Below, in pieces: positions 21,327 through 31,178 of a stretch of DNA of 64,000 nucleotides. The notes beneath the pieces were generated by a model. That model did no database searches and was not told the DNA's origin. It saw only the letters and a list, made by a program, of their open reading frames with translations. Both the position numbers and the translations under genes were made by a program. Every line of letters begins with the position of its first letter. Position 1 is the stretch's first letter. The DNA lies in NCBI GenBank assembly GCA_021401465.1, contig JADDMT010000036.1:124001-188000 (forward strand), written 5' to 3'. This stretch comes from Teratosphaeria epicoccoides. Lineage: Eukaryota > Ascomycota > Dothideomycetes > Mycosphaerellales > Teratosphaeriaceae.

Positions 21327-21633
21327 CCCGCCAGTGCATCCCCGCAGGCGATCACAGGGACGCGTACATGTATCCGAGTCGTGTCAAAGCTGGAGCTGCA
21401 GTGGCATATTGACTTGTGTCAGTCAGTATATCGCGTGGGTAAAGTGCTCTGGGGATGTATATGTGAATGAGCTTGCGCTCGCCTTTGTTTGACCAGCTAC
21501 ATCAGCCCAGTATGTTGCATCTCTCTATGGCTCGTCAGGTATCCTTACAGCCCAGAGCTTTGCCGCCCCAGCAGGGATACGAGTACAGTAATATGGAAAC
21601 GCTGGACTCAACTGAGAAGAGCGCCCGGCAGGA

Positions 21634-22871
21634 TCACTTCCCACCAGTATTTTCCTGCCACTCGCCTGCGCTGCTGCCGACCTGGTGCTCTGATTCCTCT
21701 GCCGACTTGCCGTGAGGTTTATATCTATCGTCTTTCGAGGGTGGAGGAGGCGCATCTGCGTCTTCGTCGTCCACGTCTTCGAAATGTGCCGGGTCAACCA
21801 TCTGCGCGTCGTGGTCTGCTTCTTGGTCGGCGTAGCTCGCAGTGCGCTTCGCTCCTGGACGGTCATTATCGGTCAATGTGTCGTCTGCGCTCACCGAAAT
21901 GCCTCTTGCGCCCCAGCTATTGCCGCTCCGGGGCGCCGATGGCCGAATTGTCCCATTCTCCTGACCCGCGAGCGCCTCGTCGTCGTCCACCACATCATCG
22001 TCACTTGAATTCCCTCGTTGACCAATGAATCGGCGTACCAAGAAGCTCTTGCTCAAATCATCGCTATCGACCACACCGCCGCCTCTTAGCTTCACACGCT
22101 GCCTCGTCCAATAGACCCAAGCAAAGTCAACATACAGCGCTGTCTGCACAAGTCCAAAGATGACGGATATGGGGTCGAACCAGCCCTCTCCGAAGCCGCG
22201 AACCAGCCAGTTGAGGAGGTAGAAGAAGCGGTAGCTGCCGAGAGTGACCAGGTAGTAGGAATCGAGGACGGTCGGAACGGAAGTTTGGCGGAGGAGAAGG
22301 AGCTGTGGCAGGACGCAGACGGATTCGAGCTCGATGCTGAAGGTCCAAAATACCTATCATGTACTCGTCAGCGGTGTGAGCATGTTGCGGAGCAGCCGTG
22401 CATACCTCAGACAGCTTCGTCCTCGACCATCCCCGGAAAAGCACATCGACGATCGGGGCGGTGATGATAGATCCTGACAGCGACCAGATGGCCAGTTTCC
22501 ATCCATACTCCTTCTCCCTCGTCCGCGCATACACTCGCATCATCAGGAAGACAATGTATGCCGAGCTCGCGATGTAGAATATCTTCAGCACAAAGTTCCA
22601 TAACGAGTACCTGTCACACGCAACAGGATCAGCTCTCCCATCTCTCACGTCTCCTGCTCGATGCATGAGTGGTGGGGACATGGACATACAGCGGTGACAC
22701 CCAAAACAGATCCAAATATCTCGTCACAAACACCGCAATGTACAGCAGCTGCGTCAGCAAGCTGACTCCCTCGGCGCTTTGATTGCCGTGTATGGCCCAG
22801 ATCAGGATGCATTTGCTGGCGGTATGCGACACATCGCCCAAAATGCGAAAAACATTCATGTTGAACACCAT
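21634..22871 (-). CDS. ERD2: ER lumen protein-retaining (KDEL/HDEL) receptor with long acidic tail
   Basis: Three exons on the minus strand: 22871-22690, 22610-22406 and 22353-21634; introns 79 and 52 nt (GTATGT and GTATGC donors, TAG/CAG acceptors). The total is 368 aa. The first 213 or so residues are a normal Erd2: NVFRILGDVSHTASK start, SPLYSLWNF across intron 1, and VFWTFSIELESVCVLPQL across intron 2, with seven hydrophobic segments. It retrieves HDEL-tagged ER proteins from the Golgi in COPI vesicles. Start at 22871 (MVFNMNVFRIL) is preferred to the ATG 33 codons upstream because it matches the receptor N-terminus. Odd: instead of the short cytosolic tail there are about 155 extra residues rich in Asp, Glu, Ser and Pro (DDDVVDDDEA, DDEDADAPPPP). 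The tail is in the same exon and frame as the last TM, so it is real unless an unseen intron removes it. Confidence 0.9.
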
Positions 22872-23132
22872 TGTGCCTGCATCAGTCAGGTAGCCTGCCT
22901 TCCGTTCACTCTTCACGATGCGACTCGACCGTGCATTGCTGAGTCTTGTATGTAGGTCGAGCCACGACAATCATACCAGGAGGGTGCGGAGGGCGGAGGG
23001 CGGAGGGAGGGCGGTGATAGTAGTGGCAGGAAGCCGCTGAACGCGCGCGGCCATTGTTGGTGACGTGGCTTGACACGCGATCGGATCTACTTGTCTACCT
23101 CCCTCGGGTGATTGCATCTTCTTCCAGTCTTG

Positions 23133-23216
<84 letters not shown>

Positions 23217-23641
23217 TCATCATCATCATCGTCATCATCCATCAGGTATACTTGCATGCAGACGACAGGCGGGACGACTATTACCGGACGGCACTATCAC
23301 TGCGGTGCATACCCACGTTCCACCGCGTCTCCTCGCGGAGAGAAAGCCGCTTTTCCACCCTGATCAGCACGGGCAATGCCGCGCAGGATGGTCGGAGACG
23401 GTATTTTTCTTGGGAGCGCCGGATGCTCGCGATGCTGTTGTGCGACAACGTCAACTCAGCGGAATCGGCCGCATGACGCTCCTGCACAAGCGAAGTGACA
23501 GCCACGCCGCAAGGACGTGATTATCAAGAAGCATAGCCCTCAACTCCAATCACTGACGCATACTCAGAGTACTGTCTCTATGAAAACAATGACCGCGATG
23601 CACTACAGTCCGCCAACCGCTGCAAGAAATCTCCCACGTTC
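22872..23641. other. Intergenic with trinucleotide microsatellite
   Basis: Upstream region of ERD2 and 3' flank of the gene at 23642-25336. The poly-Asn/poly-Thr open frames here are artefacts of the CAA microsatellite. No gene seen. Confidence 0.6.
23134..23239. repeat. (AAC)n/(ATC)n microsatellite
   Basis: Fourteen or so uninterrupted AAC units, then alternating ATC-(AAC)3 blocks, then ATC units with one GTC interruption. About 106 bp. Simple sequence repeat; likely length-polymorphic. Confidence 0.95.
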
Positions 23642-25336
23642 TCACAACTGCTCATCCACATCCGCGGTCGAAGGAACTCGATCGGCACCACCCTCCCGCC
23701 TAACAAAGATTGACGCACGCCTCAGCGCCGGCACACCTCGTGTCCCAAGCCCCAAAATCTCCGCCACCAACCGTCTCCCTGCCCTCGTCAACCGCAGCCT
23801 GGTACCAAACAACACCCCATTGAGCTCCTCCAGATCCTCGCGCATCTCTTCTTCCGCCTGGACGTCCGCATCACTCAGCCACCTCACATTGCACGACCGT
23901 CTCACCTGTTCGGCCGCTCTAGCATCGTCCGCCTCGCCCTCCGCAGCAATCCTCTCGATCTCGTCAAACAGTTGTTGCACCTCGCCGGCGTTGAGCGGCG
24001 AGAAATTCGTGGAAGCTCGCCCGAGGAGCCGAACGATGTGGCGGCCAGTCGTGCCTAGGCGGTTGAGGGACAGACCTTCGGCGGCCTCTACCATGAGGTC
24101 GATGCTGAACGCTGGTTCGCGTCGCGCTCGTGGGGTCCTGCGTGGGCTTCTACGTGGGATTTCGCTTGAATCGCGTTGCGTTTGGTCCAGACGAGGAAGT
24201 GGATCCGCTTGCGTCTCCGTAGACAGTCCCGCAGCTTCGCCAGGTACGCCGGCCGTTGTACTCCTAGGGTGGGACTGCCCCTGGGTACCGTCGCCCTGAG
24301 GCACTGGCGCTGGCACAGCAGCAGCCGCTGGTCTGGCCAAAGGGAATTGCATTGCCGAGCCGTCAGGTAGCACGTAAAACTTCGGAGCGCACGGGTGCCT
24401 CATCACTTTGCCAGCCCTGGCTGCATTGACAATAGGCTGCCACGCGCTTCTCACGTTTGCCGCACACGTAGGCATTCTTGGAAAGCCGCCAAGACTATTT
24501 TCACACCGGACGGTGCTCAAGTCGTTTCGGAGCCGGTTCAACAGGATAAATGGTACAGGGATACCAGTGCCTGCATGGTAGGCGGCAGCAACGAGCCGCG
24601 TGATGCTGAAATATATCCTGGCGGCCTCGTCGTGCCCGACGACATTCAGTGAGTTGATCAAGGTGATCATGTTCATGACAGTGTCGATGGCGGCTTGGTC
24701 TTGCCGGGTGTTAGTGTCAGCGGTAAGCTGATCTGCAGCACCGTCTACCACGGCAGCTGGACCTGCGTTCGGTGCGGGAGTTCGCCAGGACGGAGCTGGG
24801 CGTGCGGGTTGGCGTCGTGCTGTGGTCATGCTCTCAATGCGTGCCCTCGTGCGCGGTGAAAGGGGAGGCACCCCGTGCCGTGTACAAGGGCTATCAGGTC
24901 CGTCGAGTAAGATGCTGGTCAGGCCAGTAGGAGAAGCTGCGTGTGTTTCGAGAACTCCGCTGGGCGCAGCTGGGTCTAGCGCGGGGTTCGGCGCTATGGT
25001 CGCGCCCAAGGTACGTGCCATTGCGCGCGGGTGAGGACGGCGGACGCCGCGCCGAAACCGAGCTACGGCAGGTCGGCTAAATGATATGTCGGTAAGAGTA
25101 TTAGTAGTAGCGATGGCATTAACAGCTGTGTCAGTGTTGAGGAGGCCCGTGGCCTCGCCATACTGGGAAGAGCTATTGACGACTGCCTGCTCCATCGTGA
25201 TGTCTGCAGGTAAGTGTGCACTCTTGGCGACTGCTTCCTGCTTGTCGTGCATCTCATTTGCTCCTTGCGGCTTCTCCCTGATCTCGCAATCGTGAAGTAA
25301 ACCCAGCCGTACAAGTCTCCTCGGTTGCCGACCCAA
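23642..25336 (-). CDS. Hypothetical Ala/Arg/Pro-rich protein, 564 aa
   Basis: A single long frame that I do not recognise. There are in-frame starts at 25336 and at 25252 (MHDKQEAVAKSAHL); the second removes an Arg/Leu-rich leader and may be the true start. The product is rich in Ala, Arg, Pro and Thr, with disordered stretches (residues 100-190 and 340-420), and a better-structured middle (about 215-330, with TVMNMITLINSLN and AARIYFSITRLVAAAYH, and a few Cys) and C-terminal third (about 425-540, helical and acidic, with LNAGEVQQLFDEIERIA). No signal peptide or membrane segment. The length without stops in a GC-rich region supports coding, but GC-rich DNA also produces chance ORFs; the mixed hydrophobic patterning in two blocks argues for a real protein. 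Only about 300 bp separate it from the pirin gene upstream. Confidence 0.6.
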   Translation of the reverse strand: MGRQPRRLVRLGLLHDCEIREKPQGANEMHDKQEAVAKSAHLPADITMEQAVVNSSSQYGEATGLLNTDTAVNAIATTNTLTDISFSRPAVARFRRGVRRPHPRAMARTLGATIAPNPALDPAAPSGVLETHAASPTGLTSILLDGPDSPCTRHGVPPLSPRTRARIESMTTARRQPARPAPSWRTPAPNAGPAAVVDGAADQLTADTNTRQDQAAIDTVMNMITLINSLNVVGHDEAARIYFSITRLVAAAYHAGTGIPVPFILLNRLRNDLSTVRCENSLGGFPRMPTCAANVRSAWQPIVNAARAGKVMRHPCAPKFYVLPDGSAMQFPLARPAAAAVPAPVPQGDGTQGQSHPRSTTAGVPGEAAGLSTETQADPLPRLDQTQRDSSEIPRRSPRRTPRARREPAFSIDLMVEAAEGLSLNRLGTTGRHIVRLLGRASTNFSPLNAGEVQQLFDEIERIAAEGEADDARAAEQVRRSCNVRWLSDADVQAEEEMREDLEELNGVLFGTRLRLTRAGRRLVAEILGLGTRGVPALRRASIFVRREGGADRVPSTADVDEQL

Positions 25337-25641
25337 GCAATCGTGATCTGTCGATCCTGTTCACTTATCGGGACGTGTGCTGTTGTGGATCGACTGCCCA
25401 GCTGACGCTTCACATCTTCAATGAGCTTCGTGGTTTTGCAGTCACACCTCGAGACAGCCTGGCAACTCACTGGCTTCGCTTTCCATGGTTCACCACTCAC
25501 TGCCATAGTATTCAATCTCCTGCAAACGAGTACCATAGTCGGGATATCAAAGGTCAAGGAGTCGGGCTTCCGTCAATCGCACTACGGACGTACACCAAAA
25601 CGCCAGGCTTACATATATGAACGTTGCTGTTCTGTCACCGT

Positions 25642-26993
25642 TCACCCCATGACCTTTCCGATCTCACTGGCCCAGTCCCTGGCCCTTTCGAAACCATTGC
25701 TGAAAGTGGAATAATCAAACATAGCCTGGCGGACCTGAATCGGATCAGTCAGGACGAAAGGTCCATACTGAACAACCGGCTGATCCAGCGGCATCCCAGC
25801 TACCAGAATGAAACGTGCTGCTTTATCATCATCTGCTGGCACAGAGGCTTTGATCTGGTCGCCCTTTTGCTCGAAAACAGTGTTGTGATACTGCGGGACT
25901 TGCTGGGTTGTGACTCCAGTGTCCCACGTGGTCGTGCCCTCTAGTGTGTACGCAAACGCGTTCCAGCCAGCTGGCAGAGGCTGAACCAGCTTGCCACCAG
26001 GCTGAATGGTGACGTCTAGCAACCACACGGGAGTGTAGGCCAGCTCTTGAAGGCTGTCAACTCCGTGACTCTGCCCTGAAATGACCTTGACGACGACTTT
26101 GCCGTCATCTGCGTTCGCGACTGGAATTTCTGCAGCTTTCAGATCTCTGTATCTTGGCTCGCAGCTCTTCAAATCTTTGGGCAAATCTACCCATAGCTGC
26201 ATCCCCACGTTCGAGGTGCCCTTTCCATCATCATGAGGCATCTCTGCATGGACGATGCCTCTGCCGGCAGTCATGAATTGCAAATCTCCCGTTTCGATGG
26301 TGCCCTTATTGCCAGCAAAGTCCTCGTGATCCACTGCACCACTGAGCAAGTATGTTATCGTCTCTTGGCCGCGGTGAGGGTGGTCTGGGAAGCCCTGCGG
26401 AGTGAAGAGTAGACGGTCAGTCGGTGCTTCAACGGCTAAGAGATCTCAGTGATCCCATCAATCGGCTAGTTGAGCTAGAGGAAGACGTCGAGTAAGGCTT
26501 CGCCGACTGCTAGATCACAGCTACGAGACATGTATCAAGCAGTCAAATAATCCTTTGATTGGACTGACGGGATCGCTGACTGGGTTTCTAGCATGGCTTT
26601 ACTTACAGCGCCTGGCGCAATCGAGAAGTGATCGAGCATGAGGAAGGGCGTGAAGTTCCTAAGTCTCGGCGTTCCGATAGATCGTCTCACAGTGGCACCA
26701 GCACCCTCTGCTTGTTCAATGGCCTCAAAGACCTTCTGGATACTCCTGGGCTTCGGATCTGGTGCATTGAGGGACGGATCCTGTGGTGGAATTACCGGCA
26801 AGCCCACAAAGGTCGAGGAGGGCGCCATTACGGAAATGGTCCGGTTCGCGGTCGTTGCGTTGAAGCGTTCCGTAATCGAGGTCAGGTTCTTCGGTCGTTC
26901 AAATGCTCGCATATATTCAAGCAAGCCCTCTTGTCGCACGAATGCTACTGCTATGGCTGTGATGCACACAAAAATGCTGATCAGAAGCTTCAT
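25642..26993 (-). CDS. Pirin-family protein with N-terminal hydrophobic leader
   Basis: Two exons, 26993-26607 and 26394-25642, joined across a 212-nt intron (GTAAGT..CAG) exactly at the conserved pirin sequence FLMLDHFSIAPGA-GFPDHPHRGQETITY, giving 379 aa. Pirins are bicupin, metal-binding proteins. Seen: the His-rich metal site (PDHPHRGQET; GRGIVHAEMPHDD) in the N-terminal cupin (residues about 95-230) and a second cupin in the C-terminal half. Known activities include quercetin 2,3-dioxygenase and transcription co-regulation. Odd: before the pirin core (which begins near residue 83, RSIQKVFEAIEQAEG) there is a leader starting MKLLISIFVCITAIAVAFV, a signal-peptide or signal-anchor-like segment, followed by possible N-glycosylation sites. 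An internal ATG (26828, MAPSSTF) would give a leaderless protein of 324 aa, the usual pirin length. Which start is used decides whether the protein is cytosolic or enters the ER. Confidence 0.88.
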
Positions 26994-27762
26994 GAAGAAG
27001 AGCGTGCGGGCTCTTAAACTTGCGGCATATGCTCGAGCAGATTCGATGGTCGGCTAGAAGGAAGCTGTGATACTTAGCTGTGTATGACTTGGCGTGATGA
27101 GTAATGGCATTGCGTGGTAGCTGGCTAAATGCATCAACAAGGCGTTTCTTTGTTGCAAATGCACTGCTAATGCTCAGGTAAGCAGCTGGAGGCCTCGGCA
27201 TTTAACCCAAACGTCTGAGCCGCTGCGGTCTCCTTTGTCCGAATATATGCCGCAGGATGGGGAAAGCTGAACAAAATGCATGTTATGTCGTCGGTGGGTA
27301 GTGTAGCCATGACTACGCTCGGTGTCAGCAGCGGTGGAGAGAACAATCACCCCCTCAGTCTTATCAAGTCAGTCTTATAATGACGGCAGCATCAAAATGG
27401 ACAATTGATTCAGTGTTGAAGCTCTCACCTGGGATCTTCTCGCAGGTCAGGATAAGCCATGAAGCGAAACCGAAGAGCAGTGCCGTTTAAGATGAAAGCA
27501 TAGGAGGATGTAAGCAGCCAAAAGAGACAGACGCGAAGGAACATCAGCTTGCTGGGCATCTTGGGTATCATAGTAAATCATGCTTTCTGCCCCATGATTC
27601 TCGATTTACAGTAGTCGCCAAAACGCCTCGCTGGTGCTTTCGTTCATGCCAGAAATGCTTACACATAGTCGCCAACCTACCGCCCGCAATAACCTAGGAC
27701 GCAGTCTGCATCGCGATTTTCCTGCACGATAGTCGACAATGGAGTCCTTTTTCCTGCCGAGC
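26994..27762. other. Intergenic, no gene seen
   Basis: Promoter side of the pirin gene and 3' flank of RPB7. Short frames only, none supported. Confidence 0.5.
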
Positions 27763-28337
27763 CTACTGCAACAGTGGACCCAGATAGTCTTCTCGGATTG
27801 AACCGATGGCAAACATCTGACCCATCTCGCCACGGATACCCTTGATTCGTAAGCGGACCTGCGAGCCTCGTTCCACGGTCTGCTCGGAGTTGTCCGTGAA
27901 GCTGGGTGTAGAACCCTCGACCGTATACTTCAGCTGGGGTGGGATCATCTATTCATAGTCAGAGCTCCTTCTCCCAGATCGTCCGCGGTTTTGTTTCCTA
28001 TGCTTACCGCCTTACTGACGAACACACTCAACCCACCCACATCAACGAAGAAGCCGTTATTCACTACGCTGCTCACCATGCCATCCACCACCTCACCCCT
28101 AAACGGCCTCCACACAATCGCGCGGTACGAGCAGTCGTACTGCGCAAAGCCCGTGCCCGGCACAATCTTCGGCTCGGAGATGTCCTCGATGTTGATAATG
28201 GCGATGATCATCATGGTGCCCGTGTTCGTTCCCTCACGATCATAGTACAATCGCCTGGTCACTCTCGTCAGGGCATCGGATCCGAAGTACGAGGGGTGTA
28301 AGTCTATGCGGTATTCGAGGGTCTTGACGAAGAACAT
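27763..28337 (-). CDS. RPB7: RNA polymerase II subunit Rpb7
   Basis: Two exons, 28337-28008 and 27948-27763, with a 59-nt phase-0 intron (GTAAGC..TAG), giving 171 aa, exactly the length of yeast Rpb7. The protein starts MFFVKTLEYRIDLHPSYFG, the tip-associated ribonucleoprotein-like domain, continues through YRAIVWRPFRGEVVDG, and ends with the S1/OB RNA-binding domain (RLRIKGIRGEMGQMFAIGSI) and the conserved terminal EDYLGPL. With Rpb4 it forms the stalk of Pol II, binds nascent RNA and helps in initiation, mRNA decay and termination. If the intron were read through, the frame would end 20 codons later in a TAG, so splicing is required. No unusual residues seen. Confidence 0.95.
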
Positions 28338-29285
28338 GTTGGCGGCGGTCAGTGTAACCGTAGGAGGTTGAAGGTGAGAGGGGGCCCGGAGGCTGTTCTG
28401 ACTGCGCGTCGTGCCCAGCCGACCAGAACTCGGTCCTATGGTCTTCGAGTGTCCTCCGCTATCTCTTGTGCGCGTGCTGCACCGTATGCACGCCTCACGC
28501 CCTCAAAGGAACGTCCTTATGCTTTCGACGGGCCTCGTCGCAGGCGCTCGTGGCAATCGAATTGCTTCCTAAGAATGGAAGAGTGGTCGCGGCGATGTCG
28601 CGAAGATCTGAGATGCGTGGGAAGCCTTTCAAAATGTTGAAAGGTCGACGAAGAGGAAAGAAAGAGTTGTTGACTTGTGCTGCGCATGGAAGTTCGCTGG
28701 CTGCTAGCGCCGGATCTAGCCGCTCACACGGATATGGAGCTATTCATGTGCATAACTCGACAGTATCTACCTCTCCATGCCGGACATGGCAGACGAAATA
28801 TCCGCACTTGTGAATGGAAGTCGCCAGTGAGGATCGACTGATGGTGGCCAAGGGACCAGACCGTTTGCGCACAGCGGCGACTTTGCTGTCACTGCCAGGC
28901 GTAGCACTGAAGCATCTGATCTCGATGCGACATTGGCGGTCGCTCCAAAGACGGTGCAGGTCGAATATCAACTTGTGCAGTCGCAATGGCAAAGTCTGAC
29001 CAAGAGTCTTGAGTTATACCTAGATCAAGACCATTTCCTGTGCACCACTCATCGCGATCATGCGAAGGTTCATGTGCGGCTGGCTGCACATATGCTAGAC
29101 GTCATTATTCGACCCTTCGATTCAGCAACCTCACGCTGCATCATCGCCGAGCGAGTACCTGTCGATCCTTAAAGCTTTGGACAAAATCGCAGTCGCTCGT
29201 TTGCTTGCAATCAACTCTTCTCATGCAACGCACTTCACAGGCTTTTCTTCCTACCACTACAGAAGCCATACAATTCAATTTTATC
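28338..29285. other. Intergenic upstream of RPB7
   Basis: Promoter region of RPB7 on one side and 5' flank of the small gene at 29286 on the other. Short unsupported frames only. Confidence 0.5.
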
Positions 29286-29604
29286 ATGCCTCACTCCAAG
29301 ACTCCGTACGCCGTTCTCAATGACCGCCTGATCTCGCCCTTCACTGACACTACGTAGAGGCGGCTCCGGCGCATCGGAGAAATTCCAGAAGCAACAAGCA
29401 CAGAAAGAAGGTGCTGGTGCACCTAACGCACCAGGAAGGTCAGAGGGCGGTATCGCTGAGCAGCCGGGCAAGGCTGCGGTAGCGTCAGACTCTGGATCGA
29501 CAGCTGTCGGTGTTAACAGGGGAGCAAATAACCCTGGCGAGAAGGGCATCAGCGGAGTGTCAGTTGACCCTGCGCCTGAAGGCAACACGCAGAATATGAA
29601 GTAG
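29286..29604 (+). CDS. Small hydrophilic Gly/Ala-rich protein, 88 aa
   Basis: Two exons found by hand: 29286-29305 and 29358-29604, with a 52-nt phase-2 intron (GTACGC..ACTGAC..TAG). Without splicing, the frame stops at the TAG of the acceptor itself, and exon 2 has no ATG near its start, so the gene is easily missed. The product begins MPHSKTPGGSGASEKFQKQQ, then is rich in Gly, Ala, Glu, Asn and Ser with no hydrophobic segment, and ends EGNTQNMK. It is probably disordered and heat-soluble, reminiscent in composition of stress-related hydrophilins, but I see no defined motif and make no functional claim. Its 3' end is only about 240 bp from the convergent MPO1 gene. The opposite strand is also open for 139 codons but is Pro/Cys-rich without signs of coding. 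Confidence 0.6.
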
Positions 29605-29844
29605 GATGGGAAGTTCGGCTGTGGATGTGGCACTGTTCGGTAGTGTGGAAGCACTATGACGGGGAACGACCAGACTTCATATCCCGTGCCTCGTTTCTAC
29701 ACTGTCGAGTATATATTAATGAATCTGCAATGCCATGAACGGCAGATCTTGGCCACATCTCTAAAAACGCTGCAATCATACGCGTTCTGTTGCCGCGACA
29801 ACGCCCGGTTGTCGTTCTGTACCGCCTTGACAGCTCATCGCTCC

Positions 29845-30568
29845 TCACTTCGCAAGGCCATTAGCATGCCCATTAAATTGTCCATTGACCTTGAGCCCTC
29901 CTTTCACGGCTTTCTCTGCCTTCACTTTGGAAATCTCCTGATTTATGGCATGATCAAGCCTTGACTTCAGTTCTGGTCGGTAGCCGAAGAAGAAAAGCAC
30001 CTCTAACCAGACGAAGAAGGGCGCCAAGAAAATCGCCTGCACCAAGTTGTCCAGTAGAGCTGGCGCCCGACCTTCGAAAACCCCGTGGCCCACAAACTGG
30101 ACGAGCCAGGACGCCACATGCACCGCAATGGCGATGTAGTTCGCCTTCATGCCGTATGTAGAAGTGAGGTGGTTGGCGTAAGCTGTCCCGCCAAAAAGTA
30201 ACGGCGCCAGCATCGTTCCGGCTACCGGCTCCATTAGGACGTACAAGCCGGTGTAGACTAGACACGCGATCGTACCGACATTAGCTGGGAGATTTGGTAT
30301 CGTGGCCCATTCTGGCAGCGGTATGGCAGGAGTGTTCGTGCCAAAGAGGAAACCTGTCAAGAGCAGAATCGGTACGAAGGTGATGTGAATGGCAATATTG
30401 ACCTAGAGGTGGCAAGTGGTAAGCTGGCGCTGTCAGACAAGCCGTAGCTGAGGGGGCCTTACGGGATCATGGTGATAGGCACCATACTGTCGATCTATTA
30501 GTCAGGCTACCCCAGATGCTTCGACATCAACATACAAAAAGTAGCTGCTTTTCGAGATTCAAGGCCAT
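29845..30568 (-). CDS. MPO1: Mpo1-type 2-hydroxy fatty acid dioxygenase (DUF962)
   Basis: Three exons, 30568-30536, 30486-30463 (only 24 nt) and 30402-29845, introns 49 and 60 nt (GTATGT and GTAAGG donors), giving 204 aa. The first two exons supply MALNLEKQLLF and YGAYHHDP, so that the joined sequence reads YHHDPVNIAIHITFVP, the family's N-terminal His motif. A second His motif, HVASWLVQFVGHGVFEGRAP, lies near residues 115-135; together these His residues hold Fe2+. Four or so hydrophobic segments place it in the ER membrane. Yeast Mpo1 (YGL010W) shortens 2-hydroxy fatty acids by one carbon in phytosphingosine breakdown. The C-terminus is a Lys-rich cytosolic tail. It is divergent from ATP1 with about 610 bp between the starts. 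Confidence 0.9.
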
Positions 30569-31178
30569 GGTGCGGGAGAGACCGGGAGGGGTCGAGAGCT
30601 ACGAGGACATACGTTGAGTGAAGGAGGTCTGTGCGAATGGCACAGATGGTTGCGATTGTAGGTTCGCAAGTGCACTGAAGTGAAGACGATTGATATGGAC
30701 TCAAGGCGTCAAATGATAGACGAGCTTCGTGGAGAGCCGGAAGAAGTCAGCTTAGGGGAAATTATTCGTGGTCACCATGAGACCATTGTGCTTGCCCTAC
30801 CTCCTAGGCGGTACCGCTGGACCAACAGCGTCCACTTGCTAAATCCGCAAGTACACGTGCAGGATCCAGATGTCTGGTTATCTGATGAATGACTGCTCAT
30901 ACCATTTCTGTACCACGGTAAGTTCTTATGTCCAATGTTCTGAAGTGTCCAGAAGACAAGGATTACAAGGCTGCGCAAAAGTCGCAAAAGTCGCAGTGCT
31001 CCTTTTGTTCCACGACTTGATTTTGCTTGTTCCGTCGCCGGACGAGTTCCGAAGCGAGAAGTCCTCGTTCCTCACTGAGCTCTCTCACCATCATCACACC
31101 TCCCTCTCCGCTCATACATCCATCTCCACCGCTTCGGGAGCGGCATCACCACACCACAGCTTCCCAGGCACATTCAGA

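Noticed and set aside
23054..23476. Open frame with poly-Asn tract
   Set aside because: Produced by the AAC microsatellite; flanking residues lack coding character and an overlapping frame gives poly-Thr equally well.
29235..29654. 139-codon minus-strand frame
   Set aside because: Antisense to the 88-aa spliced gene, with Pro/Ser-rich residues expected from complementary codons.
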